Positions 9,537 to 17,546 of a stretch of DNA of 64,000 nt are shown in pieces. The DNA comes from Alcanivorax sp. (lineage in GTDB: Bacteria; Pseudomonadota; Gammaproteobacteria; Pseudomonadales; Alcanivoracaceae). Below the pieces are notes generated by a model, which searched no databases, was not told the DNA's origin, and was given only the letters and a program-made list of their open reading frames with translations. The DNA lies in assembly GCA_022449455.1 (NCBI GenBank), contig JAKUPL010000001.1, forward strand, positions 82,936 to 146,935. The letters run 5' to 3'. The position numbers and the translations under genes were made by a program. Position 1 is the stretch's first letter, and every line of letters begins with the position of its first letter.

Positions 9537-9554
9537 GCTCAACCAATGTTCAGG
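9537..9554. promoter_or_regulatory. Probable SoxR box
   Basis: The 18-bp element has the half-sites GCTCAA and TTCAGG in the spacing of the SoxR box consensus (CCTCAA-N6-TTGAGG), matching about two thirds of positions including most outer ones. It ends 15 nt before the soxR start and lies 78 nt upstream of the divergent ABC exporter operon. A CATAAA just upstream could be the soxR -10, so binding would allow autorepression. A good -10 for the exporter direction is not obvious. Confidence 0.5.
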
Positions 9555-9569
9555 TCAACAGAGGTGGCA

Positions 9570-10046
9570 ATGGACCCGGTACCCTCCATCGATATCGGCA
9601 AGGCGCTCACCGTGGGCGAGGTGGCCAGGCGCAGCGGCGTGGCGGTGTCCGCGCTGCATTTTTATGAACGCAAGGGCCTGATCAAAAGCCATCGCAGCGC
9701 CGGCAATCAACGCCGCTATCACCGGGACGTGCTGCGCCGCGTGGCGGTGATCAAGGTGGCGCAGCGCATCGGCATTCCGCTGGCGGAGGTGGCCGGTGCG
9801 CTGGCGTCGTTGCCCTCCGGACGCAGCCCCACCGCCCGCGACTGGTCGCGCCTGTCGGCGCGCTGGCGGCAGGATCTGGACGAGCGTATCCACCACCTGA
9901 GTCAGCTGCGGGATCAGCTCGACGACTGCATCGGTTGCGGCTGTCTGTCACTCACCGCCTGCCGGTTGCGTAACCCGGGCGACGCCCTGGCGGAAACCGG
10001 TACTGGGGCGCGGCGCTGGGAGGGCGATAAGGGTAAATTCCGGTAA
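9570..10046 (+). CDS. soxR: Redox-sensitive MerR-family regulator SoxR
   Basis: A 158-residue MerR-type activator sensing redox-cycling compounds, superoxide or nitric oxide through a [2Fe-2S] cluster. It has the N-terminal winged HTH ([26 protein letters not shown]), a dimerisation helix, and the diagnostic four-cysteine ligand set [12 protein letters not shown] followed by [10 protein letters not shown] 9570 is preceded by AGAGGTGG; the longer frame starting at 9504 has no support and would include the SoxR box. It is divergent from the YadGH-like exporter. In Pseudomonas SoxR controls efflux pumps rather than soxS, so the neighbouring exporter is a plausible target (inference). Confidence 0.95.
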   Translation: MDPVPSIDIGKALTVGEVARRSGVAVSALHFYERKGLIKSHRSAGNQRRYHRDVLRRVAVIKVAQRIGIPLAEVAGALASLPSGRSPTARDWSRLSARWRQDLDERIHHLSQLRDQLDDCIGCGCLSLTACRLRNPGDALAETGTGARRWEGDKGKFR

Positions 10047-10131
10047 AGCGCGGGCGGCAACGTTCCGGTTTGGCGGTAAGGTGTAATACCCCCAAGAACC
10101 ACCGGAATCAGAGGACAAGGAGATCCCGCCC

Positions 10132-10566
10132 ATGAATCTGTTCGAAGCGTTGCGCCAGGACCACGACACCCAGCGGACCCTGCTGGAGCTGTTGGTCAAA
10201 ACCCACGGCGACAGTGAAGGCCGTGAGGAGCTGTTCGCCAAGGTGAAGCAGGAACTCACCGCCCACACCGCCGCCGAGGAGCGGGCCCTGTACGTACCGA
10301 TGATGGAGCAGGACCTGACCCAGGAAAAAGCCCGCCACAGCGTGGCCGAACACCACGAAATCGATGAGCTGGTGGAGGAGCTGGAAAGCACCGACTTCAG
10401 TTCACCGGGCTGGCTGGCCACCGCCAAAAAGCTGCGGCACCTGGTCACCCACCATCTGGATGAAGAAGAGCAGGAAGTGTTCCAGCTCGCCGGCCGCGCG
10501 CTGAACGAGCAGGACAAGATCCGCCTGGCCGGTACCTACCGGGAGGAGATGGCGGCGGCCAAGTGA
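10132..10566 (+). CDS. Hemerythrin-like cation-binding domain protein
   Basis: A 144-residue four-helix-bundle hemerythrin-like protein, probably binding a di-iron centre. Candidate ligands are the His of LRQDHDTQ, H44 with a Glu of HTAAEE, the double His of SVAEHHEIDE, and the late HxxxE of THHLDEEE. Such proteins sense or store oxygen or protect against oxidative or nitrosative stress. ATG 10132 has AAGGAG upstream. The gene follows soxR by 85 nt on the same strand and could be cotranscribed. It ends convergent with the LigD polymerase gene; an 8-bp stem (GTGGGACC / GGTCCCAC, 10586-10613) at the junction may help end transcription from either side. Confidence 0.9.
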   Translation: MNLFEALRQDHDTQRTLLELLVKTHGDSEGREELFAKVKQELTAHTAAEERALYVPMMEQDLTQEKARHSVAEHHEIDELVEELESTDFSSPGWLATAKKLRHLVTHHLDEEEQEVFQLAGRALNEQDKIRLAGTYREEMAAAK

Positions 10567-10597
10567 AGCCGCCCGGTGCCCCGACGTGGGACCGGGG

Positions 10598-11518
10598 TCA
10601 ATCCTGGTCCCACGCCTGCAGCGCTGCCTCCAGTTTACCGATGTCCGCCGCCGTCCGATCCAGCTCCGCCCAGGGGTCGTCCTTCTGCCCGAGACGGCGG
10701 AAGGCGTTTTCCAGGGTGTAACGACGCGGGCCGATGGCGCTGTCGTTCACCTCGTCCCAATCCAGGGGCATGGCCACCGGCGCGCCCGGCTTGGCGCGCA
10801 CCGCATAGGGCGCCACCGCGGTCTGGCCGAAGGCGTTGCGCATGATGTCCAGATAAAGGCGACCCCGGCGCTTGTTCTTGCGTTGCTCGGTGGTCAGCGC
10901 GTCCGGGTGGCGCGCGGCCAGATGATCGGCGAGCCGCCGGCAGGCCCGCCGCACCCGGTCGAAATCGGCGTCCGGTTTGAGCGGTGCCACCACGTGCAGG
11001 CCCCGGGAGCCGGTGGTCTTCACGAACGGCGTCAGCCCCGCCTGGCGCAGGGCGTCGCCCACCTGATGCGCGGCCCGGCGCACCGGCGCGAAATCATCGC
11101 CGGGCGGGTCCAGGTCGAACACCAGCTGATCCGGCCGGTTCGGTCGGGCGGCCTGACTCAACCAGGCGTGCAGGGTCAGCGTGGCCTGGCTGGCCAGATA
11201 CACCAGATCCGCGGCCCGCTCACAGAAGATATGCGTTATCTCGCCGGTGTCGCCGCCGTGGTCGATCCGCCGCGCGGGCAGCCAATCCGGGAAATGGTCA
11301 CTGCGGTTCTGCTGGTAGAAGCCGCTTTCGCCGATGCCGTCGGGAAAGCGGTGCAGGGTCAGGGCCCGGTCGCGCAGGTGGGGCAGCATCAGCGGCGCCA
11401 CCCGCTGGTAATAATCGGCCAGATCGGCCTTGGTCAGGCCGTCGTCCGGGAACAGCACCTTGTCCGGATGGGAGAGGGCGATCCGTTTCCCGTCCACGTT
11501 CAGAATGGTATCGGTCAT
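10598..11518 (-). CDS. ligD: LigD-type polymerase/primase domain protein
   Basis: A 306-residue stand-alone archaeo-eukaryotic primase-type polymerase domain (LigD POL) used in bacterial non-homologous end joining for nucleotide fill-in. The metal-binding Asp pair is in LVFDLDPPGDD, followed by KTTGSRGLHVVAPL and a C-terminal YAVRAKPGAPVAMPLDWDEV typical of this family. ATG 11518 has CAGGAG upstream. It lies 17 nt downstream of the LigD phosphoesterase-domain gene on the same strand, so the two form an operon. In Pseudomonas both are fused to an ATP-dependent ligase in one polypeptide; here no ligase domain or Ku gene is in the window. Confidence 0.9.
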   Translation of the reverse strand: MTDTILNVDGKRIALSHPDKVLFPDDGLTKADLADYYQRVAPLMLPHLRDRALTLHRFPDGIGESGFYQQNRSDHFPDWLPARRIDHGGDTGEITHIFCERAADLVYLASQATLTLHAWLSQAARPNRPDQLVFDLDPPGDDFAPVRRAAHQVGDALRQAGLTPFVKTTGSRGLHVVAPLKPDADFDRVRRACRRLADHLAARHPDALTTEQRKNKRRGRLYLDIMRNAFGQTAVAPYAVRAKPGAPVAMPLDWDEVNDSAIGPRRYTLENAFRRLGQKDDPWAELDRTAADIGKLEAALQAWDQD

Positions 11519-11535
11519 GCCGCGCTCCTGGTGAG

Positions 11536-12132
11536 TTACTCCTGATGGGCCGCCTTCTCGTCGCGGGCGATGCGCGCCAGGGTGCGCCCGCTCTTCGCCG
11601 ACTTGTTCTGCGTCGAGGTGGGGTTGCGGCGGGCGTCGGCATGCTCATCGTCCATTTTGATCAACAGCCATTGCGGTTTATCGCCGTCGCGGAACCGCTT
11701 CAGGGCGTAGCCGCCTTGCAGTTTGTCTCCCTCGAGCCAGACCTCCAGCAGGCCCTCCCGCCAGGCGTCGGCCATGTTCACCGGCGGGTCCTTGTCGGCG
11801 CGCAGATTGCGGTACCCGCCCCGGTCCCAGACCATCACGGTGCCGGCGCCGTAGTGGCCCTCCGGGATCACGCCTTCGAACTCCGCGTAATCCAGCGGGT
11901 GGTCCTCCACCTGCACCGCCAGGCGCTTATCCCGGGGATCGGTGGACGGTCCCTTGGGTACCGCCCAGGATTTCAGGGTGCCGTCGAAGGCCAAGCGGAA
12001 GTCATAATGCAACCGGCTGGCGTCGTGTTTCTGGATCACGAAAACGGGCCGCGTGCCCCGGCCGCCGGCGGGCTCCCGGCTGGCGTCCAGGTCCCTTTTG
12101 CGGCGGTAATCGCCGAGCTTGTCCTTGCTCAT
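11536..12132 (-). CDS. ligD: LigD-type 3'-phosphoesterase domain protein
   Basis: A 198-residue stand-alone phosphoesterase (PE) domain, which trims 3'-phosphate or 3'-ribonucleotide ends before end joining. Characteristic segments are FVIQKHDASRLHYDFRL, GTLKSWAVPKGPS, VEDHPLDYAEFEGVIPEGHYG and WLLIKMDD. The metal-site His and Asp of QKHDASRLHYD and the later His of EDHPLDY are present. ATG 12132 has GAGGAGG upstream. It is the first gene of a two-gene operon with the polymerase-domain gene. The last 25 residues are a basic, Ser/Thr-rich tail that in fused LigD would lead to the ligase domain; here it simply ends. Confidence 0.9.
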   Translation of the reverse strand: MSKDKLGDYRRKRDLDASREPAGGRGTRPVFVIQKHDASRLHYDFRLAFDGTLKSWAVPKGPSTDPRDKRLAVQVEDHPLDYAEFEGVIPEGHYGAGTVMVWDRGGYRNLRADKDPPVNMADAWREGLLEVWLEGDKLQGGYALKRFRDGDKPQWLLIKMDDEHADARRNPTSTQNKSAKSGRTLARIARDEKAAHQE

Positions 12133-12281
12133 GGTGCCTCCTCGGTCGTTGCCGATGGCCCAGCATAGCGCCGGGGCGGCGGCGGAATCAGCGGGCAAGC
12201 GTAAAAAAGTTTCAATCCCGCGCGCTTCACGCCGGTTTGGGTTAAGGTCGTGGCGGTAGGGACAGCGAGGAGACCGCCACC

Positions 12282-13112
12282 TTGAGCATTCTGCAACTGC
12301 CCCATGCGCCGCCGTCGGCGGTGCTCATCGACTGGCACGCCACCCTGGTGGATACCCACGACGCCATGTACCACGCCGTGGACGACGTGCTGCCGCGCCT
12401 GGAGGAACTGGGACTGTGGGAGCGGCTGCTGGAACCGGAAGCGTCCAAGACCCTGGAGGACGCCAAGCTGGTCAAGTACGTCCGCGAGCATCACAAACTG
12501 CACCCCAAGATCACCGCCCAGCGCAAGATTTCGCGCACCGACATTTTCGAGGTGCTGTTCGGCGCCGACGGCGACGCCAAGCGGCGCGTGCATCAGGCGT
12601 TCGACGCCTGCTACAAAAACTACGTGGACGAGGTGCACCCCCTGGAGCCGGACATCCGCCCGCAGCTGGAGCGGCTGCGCGCCGCCGGCGTGCCGGTGGG
12701 GGTGATCTCCAACCGCAAGCGGGATTTTTTCGAGCATGAGCTGCGCATCGTGGACGGCAGCGGCTGGGAGGATCTGTTTGATGTCACCGTGTGCGGGGAC
12801 GACGTGGAGCACCGCAAGCCGGCGCCGGACATGCTGCTTGAGGCCCTCGACCAGCTCGGCCTGGCCCCCGGCGAGCATTGCTGGTACGCCGGCGACAGCA
12901 CCACCGACGTGATCGCCGCCAAGGACGCCGGTGTCACCGCCATCTTTTACAACGGTGCCCACTGGCCGCAGAGCTGGCTGGACAAAATTTTCCCCGGCAC
13001 CGTCAGCCACCCGCACCGGCCGGACGCGGTGGTGGACAGCATCGGCGGCCTGACCCGACTGGCCCGGCGCATGCTGGCCAATGGCAAACGGGTGGAGCGG
13101 GCGCGGGCCTGA
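12282..13112 (+). CDS. HAD-superfamily hydrolase
   Basis: A 276-residue haloacid dehalogenase-like phosphatase. Motif I is LIDWHATLVDT (nucleophile Asp, with Trp-His in place of the usual Phe-Asp-Leu so that the general acid Asp is not obvious), motif II is VISNRK, motif III Lys is in HRKPAPDML, and motif IV is YAGDSTTDVIAAKDAG. A helical cap lies between motifs I and II. The start must be TTG 12282: GAGGAG precedes it and the next in-frame Met lies after motif I. It resembles phosphoglycolate phosphatase or beta-phosphoglucomutase relatives, but the altered motif I leaves substrate and activity uncertain. Convergent with the TerC gene, 22 nt away. Confidence 0.8.
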   Translation: MSILQLPHAPPSAVLIDWHATLVDTHDAMYHAVDDVLPRLEELGLWERLLEPEASKTLEDAKLVKYVREHHKLHPKITAQRKISRTDIFEVLFGADGDAKRRVHQAFDACYKNYVDEVHPLEPDIRPQLERLRAAGVPVGVISNRKRDFFEHELRIVDGSGWEDLFDVTVCGDDVEHRKPAPDMLLEALDQLGLAPGEHCWYAGDSTTDVIAAKDAGVTAIFYNGAHWPQSWLDKIFPGTVSHPHRPDAVVDSIGGLTRLARRMLANGKRVERARA

Positions 13113-13134
13113 GCCGGCCCGCCGCCCGGGGCGT

Positions 13135-14127
13135 TTACAGGCGCGCGTTGCGGTCTCGGAAGCCGCTGTGGATCAGGCTGGCCACCGTGGTCACCACCAG
13201 CACGCCGAGAATGACCGAGATCGACAGCCAGATCGGCACCTCCGGGATGCCGTGCAGCGGCTGGCCGCCGTTGATGAACGGCAGACTGTTTTCGTGCAGC
13301 GCCTCCAGCACCAGCTTGACGCCGATGAAAGCGAGGATCGCCGACAGCCCCAGCCCCAGAAACACCAGTCGGTCGAGCAGCCCGCCGAGCAGAAAGTACA
13401 GCTGCAGCAGACCGAGCAGGGCGAAGGCGTTGGTGGTGAACACGATGTAGGGCTCCTTGGTCAGGCCGTAGATGGCCGGAATGGAATCCAACGCGAACAG
13501 CACATCGGTGAAGCCCAGGGCGGCCACCGCGATGAACAGCGGCGTCACCATCCAGCGACCGCCCTGGCGGGCGAACAACCGCTGGCCGTGGTAGTCGTCG
13601 GTGGTCGGCAGCAGCCGTTGCAGCAGTCGAACGCCGGGCCCGGGCTTGTACCCCTCGTCCTCATCCTTGTTGAAAAACTCCCAGGTCAGATGGGCGGCGG
13701 TGTACAGCAGAAAGGCGCCGAAAATGTAGAACACCCAGCTGAACTGGGCGATGGCCGCCGCGCCCACGGCGATGAACAGGCCGCGCAGAATCAGCGCGAT
13801 GGCGATGCCGATCAGCAGCGCCTTTTGCTGGTAGACCGGCGGCACCGCGAAGCGCGCCATGATGGTGACGAACACGAACAGGTTGTCCACCGACAGGCTC
13901 TTTTCGGTGACGAAGCCGGCGAAGTACTCGGCGCCGTGCTGATGCCCCCAGACCCACCAAAGGCCGGCGCCGAACAGCAGCGCGATGGCGATAAAGAACG
14001 CCGACCACCAGGCCGCTTCCTTGAAGGTGGGCTCGTGGGGTTTGCGCACATGGGCGACGAAGTCGAACAGGAACAGGGCGACGATGCCGGCGAGGGTGGC
14101 CAGCCAGATCCAGACGGGAACGTGCAC
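13135..14127 (-). CDS. TerC/Alx family membrane protein (probable manganese exporter)
   Basis: A 330-residue integral membrane protein with about nine transmembrane segments. The TerC hallmarks are SLSVDNLFVFVTIM near the N-terminus and GFTDVLFALDSIPAIYGLT in the second half, with the conserved Asp residues in membrane helices. Length and layout match E. coli Alx, a manganese-responsive member of the family. The start is GTG 14127 with GGAGG upstream. The leader carries a yybP-ykoY riboswitch, which strongly supports a role in Mn2+ homeostasis or export. No ter operon partners are adjacent. Confidence 0.93.
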   Translation of the reverse strand: MHVPVWIWLATLAGIVALFLFDFVAHVRKPHEPTFKEAAWWSAFFIAIALLFGAGLWWVWGHQHGAEYFAGFVTEKSLSVDNLFVFVTIMARFAVPPVYQQKALLIGIAIALILRGLFIAVGAAAIAQFSWVFYIFGAFLLYTAAHLTWEFFNKDEDEGYKPGPGVRLLQRLLPTTDDYHGQRLFARQGGRWMVTPLFIAVAALGFTDVLFALDSIPAIYGLTKEPYIVFTTNAFALLGLLQLYFLLGGLLDRLVFLGLGLSAILAFIGVKLVLEALHENSLPFINGGQPLHGIPEVPIWLSISVILGVLVVTTVASLIHSGFRDRNARL

Positions 14128-14162
14128 GGGAAAACCTCCGGGTTGATGATCGGATCACACCC

Positions 14163-14267
14163 GAAGGTCTCTCCCGCGCCCGGGGCGCTGCCCGCCGCCG
14201 GGGCCGTTGGGCCCGTGCTGACGACGGCGGGACCGGCGGCCGCTGCCGCCGGGGGATACTCCCCTTC
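14163..14267 (-). ncRNA. yybP-ykoY (Mn2+) riboswitch upstream of terC/alx homologue
   Basis: Read on the minus strand the leader begins with GAAGGGGAGUAUC and ends with GGGAGAGACCUUC. These two conserved blocks of the yybP-ykoY class are closed by a GAAGG/CCUUC P1 helix. Between them are a GC-rich hairpin (CGGCGGC AGCG GCCGCCG) and a central GUCGUCAGCAC segment. It ends 36 nt before the GTG start, whose ribosome binding site lies just downstream, so translational control is likely. The family binds Mn2+ and commonly precedes TerC/Alx or MntP genes. The match is by eye, not by covariance model. Confidence 0.8.
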
Positions 14268-14331
14268 AAGAGCCGCCATGGTGCCGTAAAGCGGGCGGCC
14301 TGTTAAGCGGATTCTCGTTTCGGTCGGCCGC

Positions 14332-15084
14332 TCAGGCGAGTACCTGGCCGCCGTCCACCACCAGGGTCTGTCCGGTGATCCAACTGGCCAGATCCGAGGC
14401 CAGGAACAGGGCCACGTTGGCCACTTCCTCCGGAGTGCCGAGGCGCCCGAACGGAATGCCGCCGCGGATCCGTTGATAAAGATCCGGATTGTGCTGGCGG
14501 GCCTGATCCCAGACCCCGCCGGGAAACTCGATGGACCCCGGCGCCAGACCGTTGACGCGCACCCCGTGGGCCGCCATCGATACCGCCAGGCTGCCGGTGT
14601 AATGGGCCACCGCCGCCTTGATGGCGGCATAGGGCGCGGTGCGGGTGGAGGCGTGCAGGGCGGCGATGGAAGCGATGTTGATGATCGAGGCCGCCGCGGA
14701 CTGTTTCAGATGGGGCAGGCAATAGTGGGCGGCGCGCACGGTGCCCATCAGGTCCACCTCGACGCTGCGCATCCAGCCGTCCTCGTTGTCGTCGCGGCCG
14801 AACGCGGAGGCGCAATTGACCAGCACGTCCACGCCGCCCAGTTCGGCCAGCGCCGCCTCCAGATAGCCTTCCAGGGACGCTTTGTCGCCGATGTCGCAGG
14901 GCGCGGTGTGCAGTGCCAGGCCGTCGCCGGCGGCGTCCTGGCGCAGCGTATCCAGAGCGGCCTGGCCGCGGGCGCACACCGACACCCGGGCACCGGCCCC
15001 GGCGAAGCCCAGGGCGATGGCGCGGCCGATGCCCTTGCTGCCGCCGGCGACGATCACCCGCCGGCCGTTGAAGTCGAAGTTCAT
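14332..15084 (-). CDS. Short-chain dehydrogenase/reductase
   Basis: A 250-residue classical SDR. The cofactor motif is GGSKGIGRA (residues about 14-22). The usual NNAG is replaced by NCASAFG. The catalytic Ser is in NIASIAAL, with YAAIK supplying Tyr and Lys, and the C-terminal LASDLASWITGQTLVVDGG is typical of the 3-oxoacyl-ACP reductase-like group. ATG 15084 is preceded by GGGAGAG; a longer upstream frame is not supported. It is divergent from the amidase gene with about 127 nt between them. The substrate is unknown. Confidence 0.88.
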   Translation of the reverse strand: MNFDFNGRRVIVAGGSKGIGRAIALGFAGAGARVSVCARGQAALDTLRQDAAGDGLALHTAPCDIGDKASLEGYLEAALAELGGVDVLVNCASAFGRDDNEDGWMRSVEVDLMGTVRAAHYCLPHLKQSAAASIINIASIAALHASTRTAPYAAIKAAVAHYTGSLAVSMAAHGVRVNGLAPGSIEFPGGVWDQARQHNPDLYQRIRGGIPFGRLGTPEEVANVALFLASDLASWITGQTLVVDGGQVLA

Positions 15085-15211
15085 CCGGTCTCTCCCGTTC
15101 CAAGAAAACCCGACTTTACGCCCAACCGGGGTCGCCGGCAGCCCGGGATTGGCCCGTGTTGAATCTGGCACCATGGTACATTGAGCGCAGAACAACAACA
15201 GGAGGGCCATC

Positions 15212-16642
15212 ATGGGCACCCCGATAAACGATCCGCGTCGCCGCCTGCACGCCTTTACCGACGACGCCCTGGGCGATCACGATGCCACCGGTCTGGCCAC
15301 GCTGATCGAACAGCGGGCGCTGAGCGCCGCCGAAGTGACCGAGGCCGCCATCCAGCGCATTGGTCGCGTGGACCCGCAGTTGCATGCCGTGGCCCTGGCG
15401 GCCTTCGATCGGGGGCGCGGCGAAGCCGCCCGGGCCGGCCGGGGCGCCTTCGCCGGTGTCCCCACCCTGATCAAGGACAACATCGACGTGGCCGGCCTGG
15501 CCACTGGTCACGGCTCGGCGGCGGTGCGGGCGCGGCCGGCGGAAAAGGACAGTGACTTCGCCCGCCAGTTTCTCGCCCAGGGCTTTACCCTGCTGGGCAA
15601 GAGCCGGCTGCCGGACTTCGGCTTCAGCGCCAGCACCGAATTCATGGACCAGCCGCCCACCTGCAACCCCTGGCACACCGGCTATTCCTCCGGCGCCTCC
15701 TCCGGCGGCGCCGCCGCCCTGGTGGCGGCCGGCGCGTTGCCGATCGCCCACGGCAACGACGGCGGCGGCTCGATTCGCATCCCCGCCGCCTGCTGCGGTC
15801 TGGTGGGTCTCAAGCCCACCCGCGGGCGGCTGGTGAAATCGGAAGCCTCCCAGGCGCTGCCGGTGGACCTGATCAGCGAGGGTGTGCTGACCCGCAGCGT
15901 GCGCGACACCGCCCGTTTCTTCGCCGCCGCCGAGCGCTATTACCGCAATCCCAAACTGCCGGCCATCGGTGAGGTCACCGGGCCCGGGCGGCGCCGTCTG
16001 GAGGTGGGGCTGGTGGTGGACTCCATCACCGGCAGCGCCACCGACCGGGACACCCGCGCGGCGGTGGAGGACACCGCCCGGTTGCTGGCGGACCTGGGCC
16101 ACCATGTGGAAGAGGCGCCGATCCCGCTGAAGCCCTCCTTCATCGATGACTTCGTGACCTATTACGGGATGATGGCGTTCATGGTCAGCCGCTTCGGCGC
16201 CCGGCTGTTCGGTCCGGGCTTTCAGGCGGAGCGGCTGGATGACCTGACCGTGGGGCTGGCCGGCTATTACCGGCGCCGCCTGTGGAAGACGCCGGCGGTG
16301 CTCTACCGCCTGCGGCGCACCTGGAAGGAGTACGCGGACAGCTTCCAACGCTACGACGTGGTGCTGTCGCCGGTGCTGGCGCGTACCGTGCCGGAACTGG
16401 GTTACCTGAGTCCGACCCAGCCGTTCGAAACGCTGATCGACCGGCTGATCAAGTACGCCAGCTTCACGCCGGCCAACAACGCCTCCGGCAGCCCGGCGAT
16501 CTCGCTGCCCCTGGGGGCCAGTGCCGAGGGGCTGCCCGTCGGCGTGCAGCTGGCGGCGGTGCAGGGCGGTGAGCGCACCCTGCTGGAACTGGCCTTCGAG
16601 CTGGAGGCCGCCCGTCCCTGGCGGCGTATTCAGGACGGCTGA
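15212..16642 (+). CDS. Amidase signature family hydrolase
   Basis: A 476-residue amidase. The Ser-cisSer-Lys triad is visible: Lys in TLIKDNIDVAG, the middle Ser in YSSGASSGGAAAL, and the nucleophile region GNDGGGSIRIPAACCG. The preceding LGKSRLPDFG and the following GLKPTRGR are also family-typical. It lacks a signal peptide, so it is cytoplasmic. No GatB or GatC gene is nearby, so it is a catabolic amidase (carboxamide, acylamino acid or nylon-oligomer type) rather than GatA. ATG 15212 has AGGAGG upstream. Its stop abuts the convergent mmsB stop with no bases between. Confidence 0.92.
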   Translation: MGTPINDPRRRLHAFTDDALGDHDATGLATLIEQRALSAAEVTEAAIQRIGRVDPQLHAVALAAFDRGRGEAARAGRGAFAGVPTLIKDNIDVAGLATGHGSAAVRARPAEKDSDFARQFLAQGFTLLGKSRLPDFGFSASTEFMDQPPTCNPWHTGYSSGASSGGAAALVAAGALPIAHGNDGGGSIRIPAACCGLVGLKPTRGRLVKSEASQALPVDLISEGVLTRSVRDTARFFAAAERYYRNPKLPAIGEVTGPGRRRLEVGLVVDSITGSATDRDTRAAVEDTARLLADLGHHVEEAPIPLKPSFIDDFVTYYGMMAFMVSRFGARLFGPGFQAERLDDLTVGLAGYYRRRLWKTPAVLYRLRRTWKEYADSFQRYDVVLSPVLARTVPELGYLSPTQPFETLIDRLIKYASFTPANNASGSPAISLPLGASAEGLPVGVQLAAVQGGERTLLELAFELEAARPWRRIQDG

Positions 16643-17536
16643 TCAGGCCCCGTCCTTGCGCTTGAACTGGGCCAGGATGCTGGAAAAGTCCTTGCTGCCG
16701 TAGCCCTGGTTGGCGTGGCTGGCATAGAGGCTGCGGGCCAGCGCGCCCATGGGCGTGGCCGAGCGCGTGGCCAGGGCCGCTTCCAGGGCCAGGCCCAGGT
16801 CCTTGTTCATCAGATTGACGCCGAAGCCGCCGTCGTAATTGTTCGAGGCAGGCACGTTCGGCATCACCCCGGGCCACGGATTGTAGACCTCCAGGGACCA
16901 GTTGCCGCCGGAACTGACGCGCATGATCTCGGACAGCACCTTCGGGTCCAGGCCGTGGTCGGCGCCCATTTGCAGTGCTTCGGCGGTGCCGATCATGTGC
17001 ACGGCGAGCAGCATGTTGTTGCAGATTTTCGCTACCTGGCCGGCCCCCGGCGGACCGGCGCGGAGCACGTTCTTGCCCATCACGTCGAGAATCGGCCGGG
17101 CGCGTTCCACCGCCTCTTCGCTGCCGCCACAAATGAACGTCAGGGTGCCGGCGCGGGCGCCGCCCACGCCCCCGGACACCGGGGCGTCGATCATCTGAAG
17201 TCCGGTTTCGGCGGCGGCCTCCGTCACCCGCCGGCTGGTGGCGGCGTCGATGGTGGAGCAGTCGATGATCAGGGCGTCCGGTTCGATACCTGGCAGGATG
17301 CCGTCGTCGCCCAGGTACAGACCGGTGACCGCCGCCGCCGAGGGCAGCATGCTGATCACCACCTCGGCGCCGGTCAGGGCGTCCGCCGGCGTATCGGTGG
17401 TGTGCACGCCGCTTTCCTCGGCGGCGACTCGCAGGGCGGGCACCAGGTCGAAGGCGGTCACGTCGTGGCCGGCGGCGGCCAGGTTGGCGGCCATGGGGCC
17501 GCCCATGTTGCCGACGCCGAAGAAGCCGATTTTCAT
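16643..17536 (-). CDS. mmsB: 3-Hydroxyisobutyrate dehydrogenase
   Basis: A 297-residue beta-hydroxyacid dehydrogenase converting 3-hydroxyisobutyrate to methylmalonate semialdehyde with NAD+ in valine catabolism. The Rossmann motif GFFGVGNMGGPMAANL is at the N-terminus, the substrate loop is APVSGGVGGARAGTLTF, and the catalytic Lys is in GQVAKICNNM. ATG 17536 has AGGAG upstream. It is the last gene of an operon with mmsA and an acyl-CoA dehydrogenase, 10 nt after the latter. This arrangement and the neighbouring AraC gene match the mms locus of Pseudomonas. Confidence 0.95.
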   Translation of the reverse strand: MKIGFFGVGNMGGPMAANLAAAGHDVTAFDLVPALRVAAEESGVHTTDTPADALTGAEVVISMLPSAAAVTGLYLGDDGILPGIEPDALIIDCSTIDAATSRRVTEAAAETGLQMIDAPVSGGVGGARAGTLTFICGGSEEAVERARPILDVMGKNVLRAGPPGAGQVAKICNNMLLAVHMIGTAEALQMGADHGLDPKVLSEIMRVSSGGNWSLEVYNPWPGVMPNVPASNNYDGGFGVNLMNKDLGLALEAALATRSATPMGALARSLYASHANQGYGSKDFSSILAQFKRKDGA

Positions 17537-17546
17537 GTTTTTCTCC

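Noticed and set aside
13135-14127. Tellurite-resistance operon
   Set aside because: Only a TerC-like gene is present. With a yybP-ykoY riboswitch and no terABDEZ partners, manganese homeostasis is the better reading.
15212-16642. GatA subunit of the tRNA amidotransferase
   Set aside because: It has the amidase signature but no gatB or gatC neighbours, and its sequence outside the signature fits catabolic amidases.
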